Assembly: GCA_021782495.1 (NCBI GenBank)
Contig: JAJXUV010000004.1
Coordinates: forward strand, 1-64,000
Source: Pseudomonadota bacterium
GTDB taxonomy: Bacteria; Pseudomonadota; Gammaproteobacteria; UBA1113
Direction of reading: 5' to 3'
Length of the DNA stretch: 64,000 nt
How positions within the stretch are numbered: the first letter of the stretch is position 1; each line of letters begins with the position of its first letter. The notes beneath the pieces were generated by a model, which saw only the letters and a program-made list of their open reading frames with translations, did no database searches and had not been told where the DNA came from. A program made the translations under genes and the position numbers. Positions 16,855 to 24,501 of this stretch are shown here, in pieces.

Positions 16855-18636
16855 TTAATTTATTGAATTTTTCCGGTTTTGCCCCTCTAGTTTTTTCTCA
16901 AACTCATTTAGTCTACTTTTAAGCTCACGATTTTCTCTTTCTAAATCTGTAATTCTGGCAAAAACCCCAATGTGCTCTAATAAAAATGTTACTTTATAAG
17001 ATACAATTTGCTTAGCAATCTCATAATGACCAACCGATTTTGCTAATGCGTCTGCTTTTAATCCAGCATTATTTCTTTGCTTGAGATCAGCTCCTTTTTT
17101 AAGAAGAATCTCTACAAAATTTGCTTTCCCTTCACGCGCAGCAATATGCAATAAAGTGTCCCCTTTGCTCAACGGTTGACTAATATCTGGTATTTGAGAC
17201 AAAGCTAATTTAAATAAACTGATATCTTCTTGTTGAATGGCATATAAAGCCATATCAAAGGGATTAATTTCAATAGCCAGCTCTCTTGTTAGATTTTTGA
17301 AAAAAATTTCTGCCACGGGTAGGATTGAATACATATCGCATGTTTTAGCCATGAATTGTATCCAATCCTGAACAGAATATGCTGTGGCTATGGCTCTAAA
17401 TTCTCTAACACTAAACATATTTATTACTACTGGAAGATAAGATTGGACAACCTCTTTAGACTGTTTACATAAAAACTCTAATAATAATCTGCCTTCTCCT
17501 CCAATAGACAAGGTTAAAAATCTTTTATCTTTTTGTAAAATATTACGACATTTTTCAATATTTATAGCCTGTTGGCCAGACAACAGTTGCAAAAGCTCAT
17601 TGCTTAAACTAGGTGATATATAAACTTCTTTCCACGCATCTGGATATTGTGTTAAGAAACTATCTATCATCCCGCGTGCATGAAAATTCGGGAAAAGCGT
17701 TTTATTCTCCAGTATTTCGCGTGTTTTCGGGCTTGTTATGTTGCTTTTAAACCATTCTTCTATTTCTTCGCGTTCATAGGTGTGTCCATCTACTGCTAAA
17801 ACTGGGTCAAACATAATCTGGAAACTAATTGGGCATCTATAATCATTCGGTATTTTTGGCATTATTTGCACTAACTCTTGAGGGACCAGTTGCCATGGTT
17901 TTGCAAAACGAAATCTGGATGCTTCTTCAATTTCTTTTTGCTTTACCATCGCTATTTCTTTTTCCTTTTGAGTACGCTGAAACAAAATTTGCGCGTCTCT
18001 TTTTTCTTCCCATTTTTGAATCTCACCACACTCAGTGTAAGTGATAAAATAATGATAAATTTCACTGGAGCAATATTTAGCCCCCATAGAGCTGTTACGA
18101 TCATCTGACATTTCTCTTAAGGGAAACCCTTTTTTTATATCTGGCTCAAAACAAAATCCTTCTATTTCTGTTTGCGTAGGGGCATGACAGATAATCAACC
18201 AATATCGCTTATTTGCATCAGGATAACCTCTATTGCGATCGGGTTTCCAGTAGAATTCACGTCTCGTTGAGCCATCTTGATAAGAGGTTTCCCACCAATA
18301 ACCTCCCTTGCTAGATTCCCAATTGTATGCGGAAGAGTGATCATTAAGAACAGGACACCAGCCACAGCTACGAGAAGCTTCCTCTAAAACATGCCCAGGA
18401 AATTTGTCATCAGGAACATAATCGAGTTCTTGTTTTTCTCTATTTTTTCTATAATCCTCTAATACCCCTTTAGGTGACCAATTTTTAGCTATCGCAGGAT
18501 TATCCGGTGCCGGTGGTGCAGGATTATGGTAAGGACTGGGTGCACAGAAACCTCGACGTGACGAATAAGAAATACTACACCCTGTTGTTACGCTTTCTAA
18601 CGCTCCTTTTTTCAAATCTTTTTCCATTGCTGCCAT
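16855..18636 (-). CDS. U-box / ankyrin protein (candidate ubiquitin-ligase effector)
   Basis: 593 residues. About 1-215: an N-terminal region rich in Trp, Tyr and Cys, related at its end to the Sel1/U-box protein (YFITYTECGEIQKWEEKRD). About 265-335: U-box (YRCPISFQIMFDPVLAVDGH, FPNFHARGMIDSFL). About 340-440: post-U-box region shared with the Sel1/U-box protein (EVYISPSLSNELLQLLSG, LLLEFLCKQ, YLPVVINMF). About 488-550: ankyrin repeats (GDTLLHIAAREGKANFVEIL). About 565-588: short coiled coil. AGGAG lies seven bases before the ATG. This is the first gene of a minus-strand series that ends at 5.8 kb. Acting as an E3 in host cells is inferred from fold and context. Confidence 0.78.
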   Translation of the reverse strand: MAAMEKDLKKGALESVTTGCSISYSSRRGFCAPSPYHNPAPPAPDNPAIAKNWSPKGVLEDYRKNREKQELDYVPDDKFPGHVLEEASRSCGWCPVLNDHSSAYNWESSKGGYWWETSYQDGSTRREFYWKPDRNRGYPDANKRYWLIICHAPTQTEIEGFCFEPDIKKGFPLREMSDDRNSSMGAKYCSSEIYHYFITYTECGEIQKWEEKRDAQILFQRTQKEKEIAMVKQKEIEEASRFRFAKPWQLVPQELVQIMPKIPNDYRCPISFQIMFDPVLAVDGHTYEREEIEEWFKSNITSPKTREILENKTLFPNFHARGMIDSFLTQYPDAWKEVYISPSLSNELLQLLSGQQAINIEKCRNILQKDKRFLTLSIGGEGRLLLEFLCKQSKEVVQSYLPVVINMFSVREFRAIATAYSVQDWIQFMAKTCDMYSILPVAEIFFKNLTRELAIEINPFDMALYAIQQEDISLFKLALSQIPDISQPLSKGDTLLHIAAREGKANFVEILLKKGADLKQRNNAGLKADALAKSVGHYEIAKQIVSYKVTFLLEHIGVFARITDLERENRELKSRLNEFEKKLEGQNRKNSIN

Positions 18637-18678
18637 ATCATATCTCCTATTTTAATGAATATCTTCCATATCCAACGA

Positions 18679-18705
18679 GCTATGCTCATGTAGAGGTAGC
18701 ATAGC
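18679..18705 (-). promoter_or_regulatory. Hairpin in the leader of the U-box/ankyrin gene
   Basis: Perfect 8-bp inverted repeat GCTATGCT / AGCATAGC with an 11-base loop, about 45 bases before the start codon. A possible promoter (TTGCAT-18-TATACG on the minus strand) lies further upstream, so the hairpin would be in the mRNA leader. It could affect translation or bind a regulator; neither can be shown here. Confidence 0.35.
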
Positions 18706-19098
18706 TTTAATTTTACCGTTTGGTATCTTGCTTCCCGTATAGATAATAATTTTTATCTTATGCAATATTTTGCCTGACCATATTCAACCTCAAAATGAGG
18801 TTGATAGTCAAGAGAAAAGTGTAAAATCGCTAAAAATAATGTAAGCAATCTATTTATCCCATAAGCTATAAATAACATTTTTCAAAAAAACTCTAAGCGG
18901 TTATTTGAGATAATAGCTTGTAGAATGTTTATTGTTAAGATCAAGTTAGACTTAAATAAAAAATAACCGAATACTCAATTAATTCTTATGTTTTTTCTTA
19001 TTAAACTTCAAGCTTAATATCGACAACTTGGATGTTCATAAGCCTAAAAGCTTCCGAAAAATGGACTCGCTACTCAACTATAATTAAATATTATTTAA
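18706..19098. other. AT-rich intergenic stretch without a recognisable gene
   Basis: Holds the probable promoter region of the U-box/ankyrin gene at its left side and otherwise only short frames and A/T runs. I see no RNA gene or insertion sequence. Confidence 0.4.
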
Positions 19099-19359
19099 TT
19101 ATATCTCTAATGAAGAAGAGCTGCTTTCATTTAACCTTTCTTCATTTGAACTTGAGCTTTCTCCTTTCTGTTGTTCAGCACTTTGAAAATGTGCAGCCCA
19201 ACTCCTTGGCATAATTTGCTTTTCTTGCGGAATAGTTTCTGCCGATAAAAATCTATGAAATAAAAACTCAAAACATACTGTAGTCAGTTTAAAGCACTGC
19301 GCTAATGTGTCTCGCTGCACTAAAGCTATATGCTTCTTCTCCTTCTGGATCATTACCAA
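19099..19359 (-). CDS. Small hypothetical protein, possibly a remnant
   Basis: Up to 86 residues, with a better start at the internal ATG two codons in (MIQKEKKHIALVQ), which has GAGG six bases upstream. The C-terminus is Ser/Glu rich (GESSSSNEERLNESSSSSLE). I recognise no family. Its position beside a dispersed repeat and a decayed mobile zone makes a leftover of a longer gene as likely as a real small gene. Confidence 0.3.
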   Translation of the reverse strand: MVMIQKEKKHIALVQRDTLAQCFKLTTVCFEFLFHRFLSAETIPQEKQIMPRSWAAHFQSAEQQKGESSSSNEERLNESSSSSLEI

Positions 19360-19387
19360 CCTCAGCTCGGGGGATCAATTTTCAATT

Positions 19388-19443
19388 GCTGTTGACAGCC
19401 TAGTTGTGTCCAGAGATAGTTTGGCTTATGATTAGCTGAAGCT
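19388..19443 (-). repeat. Dispersed ~50-bp repeat, copy 1 (inverted)
   Basis: The minus strand reads TCAGCTAATCATAAGCC, then AAACTATCTC and CAACTAGGCTG. It matches the plus strand at 20690-20738 and 26098-26148 with a few substitutions and one small gap. Copies 1 and 2 face each other and enclose dinB. Confidence 0.6.
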
Positions 19444-19520
19444 TGATATTTTATTTGCGACAAAGCTGAATTGACTTCTTTTCGTCCTTTTTATATTATT
19501 AATCCTATTGAATCAGTTCT

Positions 19521-19533
19521 ACATAACTTATGT
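19521..19533. promoter_or_regulatory. Palindrome upstream of dinB
   Basis: ACATAA-C-TTATGT, a perfect 6+1+6 inverted repeat 24 bases before the dinB ATG. It falls where a repressor would block transcription. It is not a canonical gammaproteobacterial LexA box (CTG-N10-CAG). Confidence 0.3.
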
Positions 19534-19556
19534 TATTATTTATGCTAAGATAGATT

Positions 19557-20600
19557 ATGTCAAATCGAAAAATTATTCATATTGATATGGACTGTTTTTA
19601 TGCAGCCATTGAGATACGCGATAACCCTGGCTTAGCGGATAAACCCGTGGCCGTGGGCGGAAATTCTACTCGCAGCGTTTTATGCACCTGTAACTATCTA
19701 GCCAGGAGATTTGGAGTACGTTCGGGTATGCCTACACAAAAAGCAAAGCAATTATGCCCTAATTTAATTGTATTACCAGTTTGCTTTGAAAAGTATAAAG
19801 CCGTTTCAAAAAGCATACAAAACATTTTTTATGACTTTACACCTTTGGTAGAACCTTTAGCTTTAGATGAAGCCTATTTAGATGCCAGCCTTAACGAAAA
19901 TTATAATAATAGCGCGACTTTAATAGCGCAAGCTATCGTACAAGAAATTTGGCAGAAAGAACAACTAACCGCTTCAGCCGGTGTAGCACCTAATAAGTTT
20001 TTAGCCAAAGTAGCCAGCGGTTTAAATAAACCCAATGGTTTATATGTCATCCCACCGCACGAGATAGATAATTTTGTCAAGGAATTGCCTGTTGAAAAAA
20101 TTTTTGGCGTAGGTAGAGTCACCCTAGAGAAATTGCATCATAGAGGCTTAAAAAAATGTTCTGATTTACATCCCTTAAGCTTGCTGCAATTGGTTCAGGA
20201 ATTTGGTAAGTTTGGCCAAACCTTATATTATCAATCTAGAGGTATAGATACACGTAAGGTTGAACCTAATAAACCTAGAAAATCACTCAGTGTGGAAACC
20301 ACTTTTGAGAAAGATTGTAGTGGATTTGATGCGCTCTATCCCCATTTATGCAGCTTGCACACTCGGTTAGTGCAAAATCAACGAGATCCCTCCTATAAAA
20401 TTAAAAGCCAGTTTGTTAAAATAAAGTCGAATGACTTTAAGATAAAATCAGCAGAAATCAACCGTCAAACAGATGATTTGACGGTATTTGTGAGTTTATT
20501 GCAACGGTTATTAGTACGGGCCAAACCTATTCGCTTGCTAGGTATAGGCCTTCGATTTCATTCTGCAGAAAGCGAAGTGAAACAAAGTTCTTTATTTTGA
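19557..20600 (+). CDS. dinB: DNA polymerase IV (Y-family translesion polymerase)
   Basis: 347 residues, the normal length for DinB. Catalytic acidic residues are visible: D10 in HIDMDCFYA and D104/E105 in LALDEAYLD. The thumb HhH region (VEKIFGVGRVTLEKLHHRG) and little finger follow. The steric-gate position is Tyr15 rather than the Phe of E. coli. The last residues QSSLF form a sliding-clamp binding peptide. It copies past damaged bases and is error-prone. No strong ribosome site is seen. The gene stands alone between an inverted pair of 50-bp repeats, in a region with integrase and transposase scars. Confidence 0.93.
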   Translation: MSNRKIIHIDMDCFYAAIEIRDNPGLADKPVAVGGNSTRSVLCTCNYLARRFGVRSGMPTQKAKQLCPNLIVLPVCFEKYKAVSKSIQNIFYDFTPLVEPLALDEAYLDASLNENYNNSATLIAQAIVQEIWQKEQLTASAGVAPNKFLAKVASGLNKPNGLYVIPPHEIDNFVKELPVEKIFGVGRVTLEKLHHRGLKKCSDLHPLSLLQLVQEFGKFGQTLYYQSRGIDTRKVEPNKPRKSLSVETTFEKDCSGFDALYPHLCSLHTRLVQNQRDPSYKIKSQFVKIKSNDFKIKSAEINRQTDDLTVFVSLLQRLLVRAKPIRLLGIGLRFHSAESEVKQSSLF

Positions 20601-20689
20601 TAGGCCTGTAAATAAGTTTGTGTAAAACCTCGAGAATCCCATCAAGCTAGCCCCTCTAAATTTGGCTCCGGCGCGAATAAATAACGGGC

Positions 20690-20738
20690 CTCAGCTAATC
20701 ATAAGCTAGACTTTCTCTCAACGCCACTAGGCTGCTAA
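20690..20738 (+). repeat. Dispersed ~50-bp repeat, copy 2
   Basis: GCCTCAGCTAATCATAAGC followed by TAGACTTTCTCTCAACGCC and ACTAGGCTGCT. Same family as 19388-19443 (opposite orientation) and 26098-26148 (same orientation). Confidence 0.6.
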
Positions 20739-20783
20739 AGCGTAAAACTGCTCGTAAACAGCCATGTTTGTAGCATCCGAATA

Positions 20784-20885
20784 TTAGCCTTTTCTTAACA
20801 TGTGATGTAACTCTATCTCGGCCAGTGTGGCTTTAACCGCCTTAAATGGCTTAAATCCTTTCATAGGATTGATAATCTTTTTCAT
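20784..20885 (-). pseudogene. IS6-family transposase, C-terminal remnant
   Basis: A 33-codon minus-strand frame ends KAVKATLAEIELHHMLRKG-stop. The pattern (S/A)xxTLAGIEhxHMhRKG is the conserved C-terminal end of IS6/IS26-type DDE transposases. The catalytic core is missing and no terminal repeats were found, so only a scar is left. It lies between a dispersed repeat and a broken integrase. Confidence 0.55.
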
Positions 20886-20954
20886 CACTGGTTATGTAAA
20901 AGGACTTATGCTGGACTCCCAAAAATTAGTACGAAATGATCCATTCACCCGGAG

Positions 20955-21671
20955 TTGAATGTTGGAGAACCTCGCATGGGATTGGAAGCAAAAAACGATA
21001 CGATATTGGCGCTTACTCACAAGAACGTAGCTCAAAAATTGAATGCTCTTTCAACCAAGACACTACCGCATGACTACATCGCGGCCGCCACCGGTCACAA
21101 CACCCACCGCGTCTATCAAAGCGACATTCGCCATTTTATCGAATCGGGTTTTACTCTACTCGCAAGCTTTGAAGACGTTCTGCGGTATTTACAAGCCCAT
21201 GCGACCACCTTAAATCCACGGCACTAGAGCGACGATTAACAGCACTCAAAATTGGCATTGCTACCAGGGCTTTGCCAATCCCACGGCACACGCTACCCTT
21301 CGCAAACCTTAACCGGCATAAAAATACCCATGGCAACCCCAGGAGAGAGCCTCACCCTTGACCCTAGAGACCTTAAGTTGCATGGTAGCCCATCTCAAGG
21401 CCTCCTCTCGTTTAATCGATTGTCGTAATGCGGCCTTATTGCAGCTACCTGTCAATTGCCTAATGCGGAGTCTTACAGCAGCCACAGTCTGCGTCACGGT
21501 TTCGCAACGGAAGCCAGTAGAAAAGGCGCGCCTTTTGGCACCATCATGCGTCAGGGACGGTGGCGACACGGAGGCACCGTTTTAGGGTATATCCATGAAG
21601 GTAAACGTTTCGAGCAAAATGCGGCAGGGATTGTGTTAAGAAACGAGGAAATCTCCTTCTCCAATAAATGA
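20955..21671 (+). pseudogene. Tyrosine recombinase (phage-type integrase), broken by several frameshifts
   Basis: The N-terminal SAM-like DNA-binding part is readable (AATGHNTHRVYQSDIRHFIE, VLRYLQAHATTLNPR). The middle continues in another frame (WHCYQGFANPTAHATLRK). The catalytic end is readable again (HSLRHGFATEASRKGAP, GRWRHGGTVLGYIHEG), holding the HxLR box, the second histidine/tryptophan position (GRWRHG) and the likely nucleophile Tyr in VLGYIHEG. At least two shifts separate the parts, so it cannot be functional as written. It probably belonged to a mobile island whose other end is not identified. Confidence 0.7.
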
Positions 21672-21676
21672 GTAAA

Positions 21677-22093
21677 TCATCCAAAAGTTACTTTTTTAGT
21701 TTGCTCGTCCTTTTTTAACCTTTTAGCGGGCAATTCTCCCAATTCCTTACTATTCCGCTTATTCGGGTTGAAAAAGCTTGGGTTCCATTCTTCATTTATT
21801 TCCTTAAGATATTTTTTTTCTTCTATTCTTTCATCTATAAATATATCAATAAAAACAGCCAACGTTTCTATGGGAGATGCATAGTCTTTAGAATATAAAT
21901 CACTTGTATACATAATGAATTTCTGTGCTTCAAAATATTTGTATTCCAAGCTATCTGAATCGGCTAGATGAGGATTTTCTTTTAATCTTGGAAATGATTT
22001 TATATTACCGTATTCACTGTCTAGCTTTTTAAAAGCATCTGGTGCTGCTAAAGCAGCATCGTAAAGTAAAGCCCATTTCTCAATATTAGCCAT
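21677..22093 (-). CDS. Unknown 138-residue protein with NLS-like C-terminus
   Basis: No family recognised. Mostly helical and charged (MANIEKWALLYDAALAAPDA, AVFIDIFIDERIEEKKYL). The C-terminus contains PAKRLKKDEQTKK (residues about 122-134), a short basic cluster of the type that acts as a monopartite nuclear localisation signal in eukaryotic cells. It lies next to the broken integrase. It could be a small effector or an accessory gene of the former island. Confidence 0.5.
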   Translation of the reverse strand: MANIEKWALLYDAALAAPDAFKKLDSEYGNIKSFPRLKENPHLADSDSLEYKYFEAQKFIMYTSDLYSKDYASPIETLAVFIDIFIDERIEEKKYLKEINEEWNPSFFNPNKRNSKELGELPAKRLKKDEQTKKVTFG

Positions 22094-22261
22094 ATTTTCC
22101 GCTGTAGTACTGTCATCTAGATCAAGTTCTTTTTTAGTGCATGGATTGCTATTTGTTGTTGCGCTAAAAAATGCCTGAATATTATTAGAAAAAAGGTTCC
22201 GTGGTAAATACGGTTCGGCCTCTTCCCTGTGAAAATAGCTAGGTTTCCCTTTAATGACAGA

Positions 22262-23179
22262 TTAGTTAAGTAGAGCACCTGGCACGGCTTGTGCAATTTT
22301 AGTGGCGGCGTTAGCTGCCTGGGGGCCAGATACATTAGCTCTTACTATAAATAGATTGTTTAAAACATCTTCTGATTTTACCTGCTGTTCAATTTGCGGC
22401 GGTAAAATAATTTTAAATTGAGTGGATAAATGAGGATAGTTTGCACAAATATTTAAGAGAGTACTTAAATAACTTTCTTTATCAGGAATACCAGGATGTA
22501 AGCCAAACCTAACTTGTAAACTCGGATAGTGATTATTTTCTAGTTCGTTTAGAATGGCCAAGACAAATTCACTGTCAACATCAATAGGCCGTGTAGTGCC
22601 TGAAATAAAAATAAACTCTTCATCCGCCTTAAATTCTAACTTCTGTTTAATTTCTATAGGCTCAATCGTATTATTTGCTATAGCTCTATCAATGCTTAAA
22701 TGGCCAACAATATTTATCTTAGCATCCGGATTTCTATTTAAAATATCCTTTTTTGCTGCTGGTAGGCTTACCGCATAATCTAGCTTTGCAGAGGTTAATT
22801 CAGGTATAGCTGTCCATAAGCAATGGTTCTGTGGCGCTGAAAACATAAATTCATAAGCAACGGTGCAAGGAATGTTTTTTTTTGCTAATTCCTTAGCAAC
22901 CTGAAACGGCAGATATTGATTTTCAGAAGATACACCAATATACGCGCGGTCAATGGAATGCGTATTTAAAAAATCCTCTATATCTTTATTATTTACCAAT
23001 GGCTCACTTAAGAGCTTAATTTCAAGAGAAATAGCTTTTTCTTGGCTGCGTTTTAGCCCTCTTGCGCTTAGAGGAATGACATAAAGTTCATCAGAATATC
23101 CTTTCTCTCTTAAGACGGCGATTGTTTCCAGGGCTAAATCTGTGTCACCAATGCTACTAACAAAAAAAGCAATTGTCAT
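22262..23179 (-). CDS. Unknown protein, possibly GT-B/Rossmann-like fold
   Basis: 305 residues. The N-terminus (MTIAFFVSSIGDTDLALETI) and the alternation of short hydrophobic strands with helices (AYIGVSSENQYLPFQVAKEL, KINIVGHLSIDRAI, FIFISGTTRPIDVDSEF) suggest an alpha/beta fold with two Rossmann-like halves, as in GT-B glycosyltransferases. No diagnostic sugar-nucleotide motif is clear, so this is an inference from pattern only. AAGTAGAGG-type ribosome sites are not evident; the ATG at 23179 follows GAGGAC. The 168 bases between its stop and the 138-residue gene hold no clear gene. Confidence 0.45.
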   Translation of the reverse strand: MTIAFFVSSIGDTDLALETIAVLREKGYSDELYVIPLSARGLKRSQEKAISLEIKLLSEPLVNNKDIEDFLNTHSIDRAYIGVSSENQYLPFQVAKELAKKNIPCTVAYEFMFSAPQNHCLWTAIPELTSAKLDYAVSLPAAKKDILNRNPDAKINIVGHLSIDRAIANNTIEPIEIKQKLEFKADEEFIFISGTTRPIDVDSEFVLAILNELENNHYPSLQVRFGLHPGIPDKESYLSTLLNICANYPHLSTQFKIILPPQIEQQVKSEDVLNNLFIVRANVSGPQAANAATKIAQAVPGALLN

Positions 23180-23431
23180 AATTTTCTAGTCCTCATATTA
23201 TATGTTTTTATTCAAAAAAAAATGAATGGAATAGATTATCACTACCCAAGAATATCATACCGCATCTGATAAATAAAATTATTTTTTAAAGCCTAAGAAA
23301 TAGATACAGTAAAAACATCATCTGATATGGCAAATTTTGAGACTCTCTCTACAATCCCTACCACTATCATAGACAGGCTGTAGGATTAATATCGTTGGTG
23401 AGTTTAGTGCGCGCGGTTTAAAACTGTTTGA

Positions 23432-23462
23432 TTCCCTCACCTACTTTTCGTAGGCGAGGGAA
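23432..23462. terminator. Strong hairpin after the 23.5-24.3 kb gene
   Basis: TTCCCTC-A-CCTAC with GTAGG-C-GAGGGAA: 12 paired bases, one mismatch and a short loop, 16 bases after the stop codon of the minus-strand gene. No U run follows immediately on either strand, so termination efficiency is uncertain. Confidence 0.45.
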
Positions 23463-23477
23463 GTAAAAAATTGCCCT

Positions 23478-24284
23478 CTAGGCTGTTAGCCTAGATACGT
23501 TTTGTTGAGAAATCTCCGCAACATGCTGATCGGTTAACATATTGGCCTCTACTGCTTTCTTTAAGTGAGTCGTAGCAAAAGGGCGATGTGCTTGTTTCGG
23601 CATGTTGGCTTCAGCATAATTTGTGAGTGTAATAGCGTTGGCTGGTAATTCAGTACCTTCTTTAACGTTCGGATACTGATGCTCAACCCCACTGATTTGC
23701 TCCCTCACTTCATTAATATCATACGCATAAATATTCTGCACTTTAAGATATTTCTTTTCTACCGCAGCTGCCCGTACTGCTGCTCCTGTATTAGACAATA
23801 ATTTTCTGAGTTCATCTATGTGCATTTCTTTAGCAATGCCTATTACCGTTGCATAATTCATTTTCTTGTCAGATTGCACATTAGAATGCACATTTGTATC
23901 GTAAGTAAGATTATTAAAAATGTCACACATTTCTGCATGCTCAGCAACTTCTGCACTCATTTTTGATTGGAATAATTTGCCAATCGGTTGGTTATAACCG
24001 CCAGCAACCATATCAAGTGCACCACCACCAATAGAAAATTGTAAACCTTCCAATACCGGAACGTCCGGAGAGCTTCTAGTATAGCCTAAAATAAGATTTT
24101 TTCGCTCGCCATTGTCAAATACAGTGGGAATAATCACACTACATCCCAAACCAGGTCTAAGGCGTTCAAAATTTTCATATTCTCCAGTTTCTTGAAAAAA
24201 TTGGTCTGCGTTTTTTTCTGCATCAAACTTAACAAATTTATTTATCTTTAAATTTTTGGATGCGGTAAACATAGATGCTGACAT
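23478..24284 (-). CDS. Unknown protein (268 residues), faint Nudix-like segment
   Basis: The start is placed at ATG 24284 (MSASMFTASK), since AAGGAG lies six bases upstream; the frame itself opens ten codons earlier. A Gly-rich stretch followed by Glu (FSIGGGALDMVAGG then AEVAEHAEMCDIF) faintly recalls a Nudix box, but the required G-x5-E-x7-REUxEE spacing is not met. I do not assign a function. The C-terminus (DQHVAEISQQNVSRLTA) is polar. A hairpin follows the gene. Confidence 0.45.
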   Translation of the reverse strand: MSASMFTASKNLKINKFVKFDAEKNADQFFQETGEYENFERLRPGLGCSVIIPTVFDNGERKNLILGYTRSSPDVPVLEGLQFSIGGGALDMVAGGYNQPIGKLFQSKMSAEVAEHAEMCDIFNNLTYDTNVHSNVQSDKKMNYATVIGIAKEMHIDELRKLLSNTGAAVRAAAVEKKYLKVQNIYAYDINEVREQISGVEHQYPNVKEGTELPANAITLTNYAEANMPKQAHRPFATTHLKKAVEANMLTDQHVAEISQQNVSRLTA

Positions 24285-24501
24285 AGTTATCTCCTTGAAT
24301 TTTATTTCTAACAATGATGAAGGAGGAAAATTCTGAATATAGACTCTTCCGCGATATTTCGTTTGGGAGTATACTATACAATGGTGTTTTGGTCTACTCT
24401 TTATCGCACATTCCGCAGCAAAGACTAGAAAAAAAGAGACATTAGTACGTTAATATTTTAACATCATAAATTTATGCCACCAGAATATACAAATTGGGTG
24501 C

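Noticed and set aside
22117-22335. Minus-strand frame of 72 codons
   Set aside because: It overlaps the 305-residue gene for a third of its length, has no ribosome site and no recognisable pattern.
23478-24284. Nudix hydrolase assignment
   Set aside because: The Gly-rich segment resembles part of a Nudix box, but the REUxEE core is absent.
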